Source of the DNA: Streptomyces sp. F001
GTDB lineage: Bacteria; Actinomycetota; Actinomycetes; Streptomycetales; Streptomycetaceae
Direction of reading: 5' to 3'
Assembly: GCF_004187715.1 (NCBI RefSeq)
Contig: NZ_QZWF01000017.1
Coordinates: forward strand, 1 to 64,000
DNA: 64,000 nt
Shown here: piece after piece, positions 52,144 to 60,924 of the stretch
How the letters are laid out: each line of letters starts with the position of its first letter
How positions within the stretch are numbered: position 1 is the stretch's first letter
Notes under the pieces: model-generated
Database searches by the model: none
What the model saw: only the letters and a program-made list of their open reading frames with translations
What the model was told of the DNA's origin: nothing
Made by a program: the position numbers and the translations under genes

Positions 52144-53106
52144 ATGCTGCAGAACGTGGCCGCCGTCCTCGTCGACGGCGTGAACCCCTTCGAACTCGGC
52201 GTCATCTGCGAGGTCTTCGGCATCGACCGCAGCGACGACGGACTGCCCGTGTACGACTTCGCGGTCGCCTCGGCCGAGGGGCCGGTGCTGCGCTCCAACG
52301 CCGGCTTCTCGATGCAGGTCGAGCACGGGCCGGAGCGTCTGGAGACGGCCGACCTGATCGCCGTACCGGCCGGTGCGTGCTACGAGTCCAGGAGCTTCCC
52401 TCCCGAGCTGCTCGACGCCCTGAGCCGGGCCGTGGACCGGGGTGCGCGGGTGCTGAGCGTGTGCTCCGGCGTCTTCGTACTGGGCGCCGCGGGGCTGCTG
52501 GACGGGCGGCGCTGTGCCGTGCACTGGCGGCACGCGGCCGAGCTGTCCCGGCAGTATCCGCGGGCGATCGTCGAACCGGACGTGCTCTACGTCGACGAGG
52601 ACCCGGTGATCACCTCGGCCGGCACCGCCGCCGGCATCGACGCCTGTCTGCACATCGTGCGCAAGGAGCAGGGGCCGGAGGTCGCCAACCGGATCGCCCG
52701 GCGGATGGTCGTGCCGCCGCACCGCGACGGGGGCCAGGCCCAGTACATCGAGCGGCCGCTGCCCGCCTCCGAGTGCGACACGGTCGCCGAGGTGCTGGTG
52801 TGGATGGAGCGCAACCTCGACCAGGAGGTGACCGTCGAGCAGCTCGCCGCCCGCGCCCTGATGTCCCCGCGCACCTTCGCCCGCCGCTTCCAGCAGGAGA
52901 CGGGGACGACTCCGTACCGCTGGATCCTGCGCCAACGGGTGCTGCTGGCCCAGCGGTTGCTGGAGGCGACGGACGAGACGGTGGACGCGATCGCGGGCCG
53001 CACGGGGTTCGGGACCGCGGCCGCGCTGCGCCATCAGTTCGTACGGGCGCTGGGAACGACCCCGAACGCCTACCGGCGCACGTTCAGGGGGCCTGAGGCC
53101 GCCTGA
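52144..53106 (+). CDS. nrdS: AraC-like (GlxA family) regulator NrdS
   Basis: This is a 320-residue regulator. Residues 1-175 are a DJ-1/PfpI-like domain (AAVLVDGVNPFELGVICEVFGID, LSVCSGVFVLGAAGLLDGRR). Residues 205-310 carry two AraC helix-turn-helix motifs (EQLAARALMSPRTFARRFQQETGTTPYRWI and VDAIAGRTGFGTAAALRHQF). In S. coelicolor an AraC-like gene, nrdS, follows nrdAB in the same B12-regulated operon. Here 249 bp separate it from nrdB, so a separate promoter is possible. Confidence 0.85.
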   Translation: MLQNVAAVLVDGVNPFELGVICEVFGIDRSDDGLPVYDFAVASAEGPVLRSNAGFSMQVEHGPERLETADLIAVPAGACYESRSFPPELLDALSRAVDRGARVLSVCSGVFVLGAAGLLDGRRCAVHWRHAAELSRQYPRAIVEPDVLYVDEDPVITSAGTAAGIDACLHIVRKEQGPEVANRIARRMVVPPHRDGGQAQYIERPLPASECDTVAEVLVWMERNLDQEVTVEQLAARALMSPRTFARRFQQETGTTPYRWILRQRVLLAQRLLEATDETVDAIAGRTGFGTAAALRHQFVRALGTTPNAYRRTFRGPEAA

Positions 53107-53121
53107 ACGCGCGCCCGGCCG

Positions 53122-54495
53122 TCACCTCGGTACCGGCCTGAGCAGCAACTGGTGCGGGCGCAGCGTGATGCCCACCCGGGTCGTGTCGTTGGACCCGGCC
53201 ACCTGCTCGAAGCGGTACCTGGTCGCCACCGCCGCCGTGATCAGCGACAGCTGGGCCATCGAGAAGTGGTCGCTCGGGCACTTGCGGTTGCCCACGCTGA
53301 ACGGGCTCATGGCGTATTTCGGCACGTCCTTGACGCGTTCCGGAAGCCACCGGTCGGGGTCGAACTTCAGGTTGTCCGCATACGAACGCGGATCGCGCTG
53401 GATCGCATACGGGCTGTAGATGATGTCCGCACCGGCCGGAATGCGATAGCCGCCGAGTTCCGTGTCGGTGACGGCGCGCCGCGTCAGTATCCATACGGCC
53501 GGACGCAAACGCATCGCCTCGACGACGACATTGTTCGTGTGCGTGAGCCGCCGGACGTCCTCGAATGCGACGGGCCGCCCGCCGGTCACGGATTCAACTT
53601 CGTCCCGGACCTTGTCCGCGTGTTCCGGATGCTCGGCGAGCACCTGGAGCAGCCACATGATCGTGGATGCCACCGTTTCGCTTCCGGGGGTGAGTATCGC
53701 GACGACCTGGTCGTGGATCTCCTGTTCCCCGATGGGGTCGCCATTGTCATCCTTCGCCTCCAGCAACGCCGTCAGCAAATCGTCCGGCTTTTGACCGGAT
53801 GCCCGGCGCTCGGCCACGATCTCGTCGACCAGGAGATGCAAATCGGCCAGCGCCCGGTTGAATTCCCGGTTGGCAGGGAGCGGCAGTTTGTACAGCGGTC
53901 CGAGCGGCATGACCATGCGCTGGTACATACCGCGGAACACGGTGGCGAGCGCGACGCACAGCCGCTCGGCCCGCTCGTCCATGTACTCGCCGCGCAGCAG
54001 GCACCGGGCCGCGATGCGCACGGCGACCCGGAAGGACTCGGAGGTGCAGTCGATGGTCTCGCCGGGCTTCCAGCGCTCGGTCAGCGCATGCGCCTCCTCC
54101 TCCATGATCGGCCCGTACGCCGGGATGGCGTCGAGCCGGAAGGCGGGCTGGATGGTGCGCCGCTGGCGCCGGTGGGTGGGCCCGTTGGCGGTGGCCACGC
54201 CCTCCTTGCCGAGCAGGCCTTCCAGGGACTCCCACAGCGGGCCGTCGATCTTGTAGTCGGGGCTCAGCGCCAGGGCCCCGGTGAGGGCCGGGGTGGTGAC
54301 GGCGTACACCGTCTTCGGGCCGAGCTTCAGCCGGACGACGTCGCCGTCGTCGCGCAGCCGGGACATGAAGGCCAGCGGGTCGCGGACCAGCTTCCAGCCG
54401 TGGCCGAGGAGCGGGACACCGCCGCCCGCGAGGGGCGGTTCGCGCAGTTCCGACGCGTGGGCCGGGGCGTCGGGCTTCACAGACTCGACGGTCAT
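53122..54495 (-). CDS. cyp170A1: Cytochrome P450 CYP170A (albaflavenone synthase)
   Basis: This is a 457-residue P450. The I-helix is AILTPGSETVASTIMWLLQ, the K-helix ExxR is VVVEAMRLRPAVW, and the heme loop is FSVGNRKCPSDHF with Cys about residue 406. The residue two after the Cys is Ser, not the usual Gly. The family member CYP170A1 oxidises epi-isozizaene to albaflavenols and albaflavenone, and was reported to have a second, terpene-synthase activity making farnesene. The ATG overlaps the stop of the terpene cyclase gene (ATGA), so the two are cotranslated. Confidence 0.95.
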   Translation of the reverse strand: MTVESVKPDAPAHASELREPPLAGGGVPLLGHGWKLVRDPLAFMSRLRDDGDVVRLKLGPKTVYAVTTPALTGALALSPDYKIDGPLWESLEGLLGKEGVATANGPTHRRQRRTIQPAFRLDAIPAYGPIMEEEAHALTERWKPGETIDCTSESFRVAVRIAARCLLRGEYMDERAERLCVALATVFRGMYQRMVMPLGPLYKLPLPANREFNRALADLHLLVDEIVAERRASGQKPDDLLTALLEAKDDNGDPIGEQEIHDQVVAILTPGSETVASTIMWLLQVLAEHPEHADKVRDEVESVTGGRPVAFEDVRRLTHTNNVVVEAMRLRPAVWILTRRAVTDTELGGYRIPAGADIIYSPYAIQRDPRSYADNLKFDPDRWLPERVKDVPKYAMSPFSVGNRKCPSDHFSMAQLSLITAAVATRYRFEQVAGSNDTTRVGITLRPHQLLLRPVPR

Positions 54496-55577
54496 TTCTC
54501 ACCTGCCGCTTCGTTGTTGACGTACGGGGGCGTGGACCGGTCGTCCCAGCTGTCGACCATGTAACGGCCGGATTCGTGGTGGAACCAGTAGACGGAACTG
54601 AACCAGTTCCGCATATTCGTGAGGCAGGCGCGCACGGCAATGCTCAGTTCCTTGCCGTGCAGCGTTCCGTCGTCGAGGCCGTCGGCGAACCACATGGCCT
54701 CCCGTTCGGCGGTGAGGAATTCGGTGATGCATTCCTCGACCCGCCGCCGCACTTCCACCACTGCCTCTTCCAGTGTCAGCCCCTCATGAGTGACGAGGCT
54801 GATTCCGAGATTGTGGACCTCATCGCCCGCGATTTCCTTGGGCAGCGAACAGAGGTCGTTGTACCAGGCGGCGAATTCCTGACTCAGCAGCGCCGCCCTC
54901 CGAAATGCCGGATGTTTCCGCACGCCGTCCGGGAGTTCCTGTCCGGCGCTCGGCTCCAGCAGGTCGGTCCAGATCCAGTGCGCGAACGTGAGCCGGCGCA
55001 GCGCGAGATATTCCTCGACCGTGGGCACGATTCCCTCGGTGCGGTTGCGGAATTCCCGGTCGTACGCCTCGATCACCTCGTGGAAGTGCCGGGCGAACCG
55101 CTCGTTCCAGGTGCGGGGCAGGAACGAGTACAGCCGCAGCACACTGTCCGCGAGCCCCGCGACCACGGGATCCTCGTGGTGCAGATGGTTCCGGGGAGAA
55201 TCGAGCGCCTCGTGCAAGCGGCCGCGCAGCCGGCGCCAGGCCGCCGGCCGGCGGTGGACGATGTCACGGTCGTGGCGGTCGTCCCAGACGAAGAACCACG
55301 CGCTGTAGTCCGCTATCGCCTGGAGCACCTCGTCCGGGGCACCCAGGTAGTACCCCGCCATGAGATCGGTGTAGCACAGGCCGTCGGCATATTCCTCAAC
55401 CTTGTCCGCCGGCATGAGCCGTTTTTCCAGGAGCCAGGTGCGGGTCTTCTCTTGGAGCCTGGGCCAATACGGGTGCAATTGCCTGGGAAACGCTGCCTCG
55501 ATCATCGGGAGAGACAGCGACGGTGGGATGGCGATCGCTGTTGCGGTCGATGTGGTGCTGTGTGAGAAAGCAGGCAC
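54492..55577 (-). CDS. Epi-isozizaene synthase (sesquiterpene cyclase)
   Basis: This is a 361-residue class I terpene cyclase, the same length as the S. coelicolor enzyme. The first Mg-binding motif is WFFVWDDRHDRD (Asp99-Asp103) and the NSE triad is AAWYNDLCSLPKEIAGDE. It cyclises farnesyl diphosphate to epi-isozizaene, precursor of albaflavenone. The GTG at 55577 follows AGAGGGG and gives the expected length; an upstream start at 55706 is not needed. It is the first gene of a two-gene operon with the P450. Confidence 0.96.
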   Translation of the reverse strand: MPAFSHSTTSTATAIAIPPSLSLPMIEAAFPRQLHPYWPRLQEKTRTWLLEKRLMPADKVEEYADGLCYTDLMAGYYLGAPDEVLQAIADYSAWFFVWDDRHDRDIVHRRPAAWRRLRGRLHEALDSPRNHLHHEDPVVAGLADSVLRLYSFLPRTWNERFARHFHEVIEAYDREFRNRTEGIVPTVEEYLALRRLTFAHWIWTDLLEPSAGQELPDGVRKHPAFRRAALLSQEFAAWYNDLCSLPKEIAGDEVHNLGISLVTHEGLTLEEAVVEVRRRVEECITEFLTAEREAMWFADGLDDGTLHGKELSIAVRACLTNMRNWFSSVYWFHHESGRYMVDSWDDRSTPPYVNNEAAGEK

Positions 55578-55802
55578 GAACAAACCCCTCTCAGCCGCCA
55601 GTTGGGCACGCCCCTCCCGCTGTGCCGGGCGTGCGCCGTTGCATATCCCCGCACTTCCATTCAGCACTACAACTGACCGTTCTGGGAACGGATTTGCTTC
55701 ATTCACTACCCCACAGTGCCGAGATCCTCCTCTCTCCTGACTGATTCTGGATCACCGGCAGACCGTATGCGCTCGAACGTGCGACGGACAGACGAACGGC
55801 GC

Positions 55803-55828
55803 CTGATCGGGGAGGGAACCCTGATCAG
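55803..55828 (-). terminator. Hairpin downstream of def
   Basis: CTGATC (55803-55808) and GATCAG (55823-55828), extended inwards by GGG/CCC, form a stem 30 bp after the def stop. The 281-bp gap between def and the terpene cyclase start otherwise shows no gene and must hold the cyclase promoter. Confidence 0.55.
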
Positions 55829-55858
55829 ACGCCGTGCGCAGGAGAGTCGTGAGGTCGG

Positions 55859-56509
55859 TCAGCCGTTCGCGACCACGGGATAGCGAGGCTCGTTCTCGGC
55901 CATCTGCCGCAGCGCGTCCTTGCGTTCACGCTTGGAGAGCCGGTCGATGTAGAGGTATCCGTACAGGTGGTCCGTCTCGTGCTGCAGACACCGAGCGAAG
56001 TAGCCGGTGCCGCGTACCTTGATCGGGTTGCCCCGCTCGTCCTGCCCGGTCACCTCGGCGTAGTCCGGCCGCGCGAGCGGCGCGTAAGCGGTGGGCACCG
56101 ACAGACAGCCCTCGTTGCTGTCGTCCAGCCGGCGCTTTTCGGCGGGCAGCTCCACCAGCTCGGGGTTGCACACGACGCCGACGTGCCGGACGCCCGCGTC
56201 GTCCTGGCAGTCGTAGACGAAGACCTTCAGATCGACGCCGATCTGGTTGGCGGCGAGGCCCACGCCCTCGGCGGTGCGCTGGCTGGCGAACATGTCGTCG
56301 ACCAGCTTCAGCAGTTCGTCGTCGAAGGTGGTGACGTCCTTGCACTCCTTGTGCAGGACCGGGTTGCCCACGACCGTGATGGGGCGCGAGGTGCCGCGCG
56401 CGCGGTATGCCTGCTCGCGCTCCTCGCAGTCCTCCGTGTCGATGACGAAGCCCTCGTCGTCCACGGGGAGCACGCCCGCGTGCTGCTGATCGGTGTCCTG
56501 CTGCGCCAT
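55859..56509 (-). CDS. def: Peptide deformylase
   Basis: This is a 216-residue PDF. The three motifs are GVGLAANQIGV, EGCLSVP (Cys metal ligand) and LQHETDHLYGYLY (HExxH). It removes the formyl group from nascent proteins. The N terminus is about 40 residues longer than E. coli PDF, as in other actinobacterial copies. The ATG at 56509 is used; the ribosome site is weak. Downstream 350 bp away on the same strand is the terpene operon, not cotranscribed. Confidence 0.94.
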   Translation of the reverse strand: MAQQDTDQQHAGVLPVDDEGFVIDTEDCEEREQAYRARGTSRPITVVGNPVLHKECKDVTTFDDELLKLVDDMFASQRTAEGVGLAANQIGVDLKVFVYDCQDDAGVRHVGVVCNPELVELPAEKRRLDDSNEGCLSVPTAYAPLARPDYAEVTGQDERGNPIKVRGTGYFARCLQHETDHLYGYLYIDRLSKRERKDALRQMAENEPRYPVVANG

Positions 56510-56576
56510 GACCGACGTACGCCTTCCTGCAAAAACTGGGGTGTGATGCTGATACAGGGTACGGGGAGCGCCCCGT

Positions 56577-56614
56577 CAGGGGCGCGGGCAGTGTCAATAT
56601 GCGGCTCCGCCGCG
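56577..56614 (+). repeat. Second copy of the GGGGCGCGGG/TGCGGCTCCGCCGCG repeat
   Basis: CAGGGGCGCGGG, CAGTGTCA, ATATGCGGCTCCGCCGCG. It matches the repeat at 37270-37324 (opposite orientation) and is joined directly to the palindromic element cluster that follows. Confidence 0.75.
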
Positions 56615-56691
56615 ATGGGGGTCCCCCCCGCTCATGGGGGTCCCCCCGCGCGAGCGAAGCCGAGCGTGGGGGAGAAGCCGAGAGTGGGGGA
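56614..56691 (+). repeat. Compound (nested) copy of the dispersed palindromic element
   Basis: Two GATGGGGGTCCCCCC-like left ends (56614 and 56634) and two right ends (CGAGCGTGGGGGAG and CGAGAGTGGGGGAG) are present, as if one copy had inserted into another or duplicated internally. It occupies the gap between def and the TPR gene's stop. Confidence 0.8.
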
Positions 56692-56728
56692 GCGACCAGC
56701 CACAACGGACCGCAGCGGGACTCAGTCC

Positions 56729-57709
56729 TCAGCAGACCTCTTCCAGATCCCGCCAGTCCCGAGAGTCAGGCGAGTCAGCAACCCACCCGTCCAGCAACCC
56801 CCGTACCAGCGAAGCCGGCGCAGCCACCCCGCACTCGCGCTCGGGCACCCACAGCTGCCCGTCCGTGCGATGGCCGAGCGGCCCCGGATGACCGGGCTCG
56901 CTGTGATCGTGCGGATCCAGGTGCTCCCCGTCCCCCTCGTCCGCCGGCATCCGCGACTCCGAGCACAGCCGGCACAGCAGCCGCACGGACGACGACCAGT
57001 CCTCCGCGGCGAACCCGGCGTCGGCCGCCAGCTGCTCCAGGGCGTCCCGGTCGGCCTCGGTGTCGGCCTCCAGGAGGACCACCCAGGTCGGCACCGGCGA
57101 GGGCGCCCACAGCTCGATCTCGTCGAAGACCGGATAGGAGTGCCCCGCGGCTGTCGTCCGCTCTCCGTGCGGCACGCCGTCGTGCAGTACGACCTCGCCC
57201 CAGCGCCGCCCGGAGGACGGCAGTGGAATGGACTGCACCTCGATCCGCGCGGGATCCAGCCGCTTCCCCCACACCACCTCGGCCTCGCCCTCCGGCGACA
57301 GCCGTACGGCCGCGCTGCCGAGGTCCATGCCGACGGGCTCGCCGGACGCCGTGGCACCGCCGGGCACATGCAGCCCGTAGGCCTGCCAGGCGCGCCGGGC
57401 CAGCGGCCAGTCCTGCAAGGCGGTGGCGGCGATGCCGACGTTCCACCAGTCGGGTGCGCCGGTCTCCCGGTCGAGCAGGGCCACGGCCCTGAGGCCCGCC
57501 GCCCTGGCCTGCTCCCAGTCGTGCCGGAACTTGTGCAGCAGGGCGAGGTTGAACCAGGACTCCGACAGCCAGGGCTCCAGGTCGGCGGCCCGGGTCAGCA
57601 GCGCGCCCGCGTCCTCGTACCGGCCGTCCCCGATCAGCGTGAACGCGCGGTCGGTGGCCTGCCGCCAGGAGGCGGAGGGCCGGTGCCGTCCCTTGCCGAA
57701 GATCCTCAC
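56729..57709 (-). CDS. Tetratricopeptide-repeat protein
   Basis: This is a 326-residue protein. The N-terminal half has TPR-like helices (ATDRAFTLIGDGRYEDAGALL, SESWFNLALLHKFRHDWEQARAAGLRAVALLD, WWNVGIAATALQDWPLARRAWQAYGL). The C-terminal half is a beta-rich domain with GEAEVVWGKRLDPARIEVQSIPLP and a Cys pair CRLCSES. A conserved streptomycete protein with no known activity. The start is set at the GTG at 57709; a longer frame to 57811 exists. It follows the two HD proteins on the same strand. Confidence 0.78.
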   Translation of the reverse strand: MRIFGKGRHRPSASWRQATDRAFTLIGDGRYEDAGALLTRAADLEPWLSESWFNLALLHKFRHDWEQARAAGLRAVALLDRETGAPDWWNVGIAATALQDWPLARRAWQAYGLHVPGGATASGEPVGMDLGSAAVRLSPEGEAEVVWGKRLDPARIEVQSIPLPSSGRRWGEVVLHDGVPHGERTTAAGHSYPVFDEIELWAPSPVPTWVVLLEADTEADRDALEQLAADAGFAAEDWSSSVRLLCRLCSESRMPADEGDGEHLDPHDHSEPGHPGPLGHRTDGQLWVPERECGVAAPASLVRGLLDGWVADSPDSRDWRDLEEVC

Positions 57710-57887
57710 GATTCCCGCCTGCCAGTTCCGTTCGGTGGGCTGGCCTGTGCCCCCGGACACCCTTCCCTTCGCATCCAACCACGTGCGGCTGGAAGGACGC
57801 TCATTACCCATGGGTTACCCAGCCACAGGGAGGGTCAGACCATCCCGCCCGTCGCCCGCCACCACCCTGCCTGAGGCTCCCCCGGGG

Positions 57888-59144
57888 CTAAACACCCGGG
57901 GGGACCTCCATCGCGCCGCCCCTTTGGTTCCACAGCACCCGGGCCAGCGCCTCGACGACGTCGGGAGCGTAGTCCCCGGCGGTCCCCAGCCGCAGCTCCT
58001 CCAGCGCCGTCAGGGGTCCGCCGGGCCCGGCGTCGCGCACCTTCTCCTCGTACGCGTTCACGGCCCGTACGATCCGGGCGGCGACCGGCTGCTCCGGGTA
58101 GGGATCGGCCTGCCGCTCCACGACGACCGCGACCGAGGGGTCGACCCCGGTCTGCCGTACCACGGCCCCGCCCAGCAGCGCGATCCGCCGCTGCTCGGCA
58201 GCGGGCAGCGCGGCCGTGGCCCCGGCCGGCACCGGATCGACCAGGCTGAGCTGCCCGATGTCGTGCATGAGGGCCGCGTACTCGAGCACGGTGAGCTCGG
58301 GCTCGCTCAGCCCCAGGTCCCGCCCGACGGCCCGGCTGAGCGCGGCCACCCTGCGAGCATGCCCGGCCGGCGTGTACCCCGCTATCTCGGTGGCCCGGGC
58401 GAGGGAGGCGATGGTCTGCCGGTAGGTGGTCCGCACGGCCGCGTACCGCCGCAGGGACACTTGCGCAAGCAGCAGCGGCAGACAGAACACGGGCAGCGCC
58501 CACAGCCCGACGACGGCGACCGCGAGCGCCATCACCGCCCCGGTCGCGCACACGGCCGACCCGATGCCGGGCATGGCCCGCAGCTCGTCCCGCAGCAGCG
58601 GCCCGAACGGCCACCCGGTCCGGGAGTGCGCCAGTGCCGCGGCGAGCATGGCGTCGCACAGCACGCTCACCGTGAGCAGGGCGATCAGCAGCAGCGCGTA
58701 GGCGGGCCCGCTCCAGTCCCCGAACAGCCCCTGCTGGTACAGGGGTTGGAAACACAGGGCGGCGAACCCCACGGTGAGTACCCGCCGGGCCAGATGATCG
58801 ACCACGGGCCCCCGCCCGCGCGCGATGTGCGGCACGCATCCGGCCAGTGAGGCGGCGAGCACGACACTGACGACCTGGGCGACGCCGTGTGCGGTGGGGT
58901 TCCCGGCGTCCTCGCCGAGCAGGGCGTACGACAGCGCTCCCGCGGCCCCGAGTGGCGCCGCCTCCCTGACCTGCGGCCCCGTCCATCGGGCCAGCTCCCC
59001 GACGGTGACGAGCACCCCGAAGGCAAGGGCGACACCGCGCTCTTCGAGGCCGGTCCAGAGGGTGAGAAGAAGGCAGGCGCAGGCGAGGAGGGCTGCGGAG
59101 GCGTGGATGAGGGTGAGGAGGAAGCGCGGACGGGGAGAGGTCAA
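57888..59144 (-). CDS. Membrane protein with degenerate HD domain
   Basis: This is a 418-residue protein. Residues 1-215 hold about six membrane spans. Residues 225-410 are an HD phosphohydrolase-like domain (ARATEIAGYTPAGHARRVAALSRAVGRDLGL, EYAALMHDIGQLSLVDPV). The HD pair is present, but the HD-GYP-specific HHE and GYP motifs of the next-door protein are missing. The start is a TTG overlapping the previous stop (TTGA). It may be a pseudoenzyme partner of the upstream HD-GYP protein. Confidence 0.82.
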   Translation of the reverse strand: MTSPRPRFLLTLIHASAALLACACLLLTLWTGLEERGVALAFGVLVTVGELARWTGPQVREAAPLGAAGALSYALLGEDAGNPTAHGVAQVVSVVLAASLAGCVPHIARGRGPVVDHLARRVLTVGFAALCFQPLYQQGLFGDWSGPAYALLLIALLTVSVLCDAMLAAALAHSRTGWPFGPLLRDELRAMPGIGSAVCATGAVMALAVAVVGLWALPVFCLPLLLAQVSLRRYAAVRTTYRQTIASLARATEIAGYTPAGHARRVAALSRAVGRDLGLSEPELTVLEYAALMHDIGQLSLVDPVPAGATAALPAAEQRRIALLGGAVVRQTGVDPSVAVVVERQADPYPEQPVAARIVRAVNAYEEKVRDAGPGGPLTALEELRLGTAGDYAPDVVEALARVLWNQRGGAMEVPPGV

Positions 59145-60454
59145 CGGTGCGCCCCTGTCCGACTGGAAACAGGCGGAGCGGATGGGTGAACGCGACGGGA
59201 CTGCACGCCGTCAGCCGTTACCGCCGGGTGCCACCCACACCGCTCGATCCCTCGCACCAACGCCGCAACCATCCGAGGATCGAACTGCGTTCCCGCACAC
59301 CGCTCGAGTTCCTCCAGCGCGGCCGCAACAGGCCGCCCCCGCCGATAGGACCGCGTGGACGTCATCGCATCAAACGCATCCGCCACGGCAACCACCCGAG
59401 CGGACTCAGGAATCTGGCTCCCCGTGAGCCCGTACGGATACCCGCTCCCGTCCAACCGCTCGTGATGGTGCAGTACGGCCGCCCGGGCCTCTCCCAGAAA
59501 CGAGATCCCCCGCACTATCTCGTGCCCGTACTCGGGATGCAGCTCGATCACCTGCCGCTCCTCGGGCGTCAACGGCCCGTCCTTGCGCAGCAGCCGCGTG
59601 GAAACCCCCAGCTTCCCCACGTCGTGCAGAATCCCGGCGAACCTCAGGACCTCCACCCGCTCGTCGTCCATGCCCAGTTCGCGCGCGATCATCATCGAGG
59701 CCTGCCCGACACGCTCGCTGTGCCCGCGCGTGTACTCGTCCTTGATGTCGACGGCCTGCACCAGCGCACGGATCGTCGCCTGGTGGGCCCCCCGCTCCCG
59801 GTGGTACTGCGCGAACGCCCACCAGGACACGCACATGGGCAGCAGGACGAGCAGGGAGGCGGGCGGCCCGTACGGGCTGCGCCACAGCACGGCCATCATC
59901 AGTCCGGCGAGGCCGTGCACCGCGAGCGGCGCCAGTGACCGGAGGAAGAGCCCCCGCCAGGCGGCCCGCACGGGCACATGCTCGGCGAGCGCGAGAATCC
60001 CCCCGTCCAGCACGGTCAGCACCAGGCAGAACGCCAGCACGGCGGCCCCTGCCGGCACCAGGGCGTAGGGGAAGTCGGGCGCCACCACGGCGTCCCGCCC
60101 GCCGAGCGCACCATGGACACGGGCGGCGGTCCACACCGCGAGGGCGAGCTGGGCGGCCCGCCAGATCCGCCGCAGCCCCGCAGGACGCCGCTCCACCGGC
60201 GACAGCAGCGCCCCCGGCAGGGCGACGAGCGCGGCGGCGGCCGGCGGCAGCAGAAACGCCCCGGCGAGCAGGACGGGGTGGAAGGCGCCGGCGATGCGTC
60301 TGCGGGCGAGCCGCTCACCACCGGCGTACAGAACGGCCAGCAGGGTCGTCGCCCACCACGACGCACGTACCGTCGGCAGCGGCAGCAGGCAGACCAGGGC
60401 ACCCAGGGCGACGCAGGCGACGTACACACGTGCGCGCGCCGGAACCGTCTCCAT
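59141..60454 (-). CDS. Membrane-bound HD-GYP domain protein
   Basis: This is a 437-residue protein with about six N-terminal spans (to residue 215) and an HD-GYP domain: VDIKDEYTRGHSERVGQASM, LRFAGILHDVGKLGVSTRLL, ELHPEYGHEIVRG, LHHHERLDGSGYPYGL and VADAFDAMTSTRSYR. HD-GYP enzymes hydrolyse cyclic di-GMP or related nucleotides; both metal-ligand and GYP motifs are intact. The start ATG is 155 bp after rsrA. It is coupled to the second HD gene through a TTGA overlap. Confidence 0.88.
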   Translation of the reverse strand: METVPARARVYVACVALGALVCLLPLPTVRASWWATTLLAVLYAGGERLARRRIAGAFHPVLLAGAFLLPPAAAALVALPGALLSPVERRPAGLRRIWRAAQLALAVWTAARVHGALGGRDAVVAPDFPYALVPAGAAVLAFCLVLTVLDGGILALAEHVPVRAAWRGLFLRSLAPLAVHGLAGLMMAVLWRSPYGPPASLLVLLPMCVSWWAFAQYHRERGAHQATIRALVQAVDIKDEYTRGHSERVGQASMMIARELGMDDERVEVLRFAGILHDVGKLGVSTRLLRKDGPLTPEERQVIELHPEYGHEIVRGISFLGEARAAVLHHHERLDGSGYPYGLTGSQIPESARVVAVADAFDAMTSTRSYRRGRPVAAALEELERCAGTQFDPRMVAALVRGIERCGWHPAVTADGVQSRRVHPSAPPVSSRTGAHR

Positions 60455-60562
60455 GACGACGCCCCTCCCCCGGTCCCCCGACCGTGCCTGTCCAGGCTCC
60501 GGAGCTTAGGGCGGTGAGGGGGAGGGCGCGGCCGACGGACGGCCGATTAGCACGTTCGGGTG

Positions 60563-60587
60563 ACGGGACCCCATAGCGGGATCCCGT
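60563..60587 (-). terminator. Hairpin between rsrA and the HD-GYP gene
   Basis: ACGGGACCCC pairs with GGGATCCCGT (one C-A mismatch) around ATAGC. It lies 23 bp after the rsrA stop and probably ends most sigR-rsrA transcripts. Confidence 0.55.
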
Positions 60588-60609
60588 AGTGGAATCCCGT
60601 CCCTGAGTT

Positions 60610-60924
60610 TCAGGATTCCTGCGGGGTCGCCTGGGGCGTGGCCGTCACGTCGTGCTCGGGCACGGTCTGCCCGGAGCGGATCAGATCGATCCGCCCCATG
60701 ACCTTGGCCCGCAGGTCGGTGGGCACGTCGTCATGCCCGCAGCACCGCTTGACCAGCTTCTTCACGGCCTGCTCCAGGCCGTACTTCTCCAGGCACGGCG
60801 AGCATTCCTCGAAGTGGTGCTGGATCTTCTCGCGATCGATGTCCGGCATCTCACTGTCGAGGAACTCGTACAGATGGTCCAGGACTTCACTGCAGTCCGT
60901 CTCGTGCGGCTCTCCGCAGCTCAT
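60610..60924 (-). CDS. rsrA: Redox-sensitive anti-sigma factor RsrA
   Basis: This is a 104-residue ZAS-family anti-sigma factor. The zinc motif is His37-xxx-Cys41-xx-Cys44 (HHFEECSPC), with Cys11 as the fourth ligand; further cysteines are at 3, 61 and 62. Oxidation forms a Cys11-Cys44 type disulfide, ejects zinc and releases SigR. The ATG overlaps the sigR stop (ATGA). Confidence 0.96.
   Translation of the reverse strand: MSCGEPHETDCSEVLDHLYEFLDSEMPDIDREKIQHHFEECSPCLEKYGLEQAVKKLVKRCCGHDDVPTDLRAKVMGRIDLIRSGQTVPEHDVTATPQATPQES

Noticed and set aside
51043..53034. Minus-strand ORF of 663 codons opposite nrdB and nrdS
   Set aside because: Antisense shadow; both genes on the plus strand have complete family motifs.
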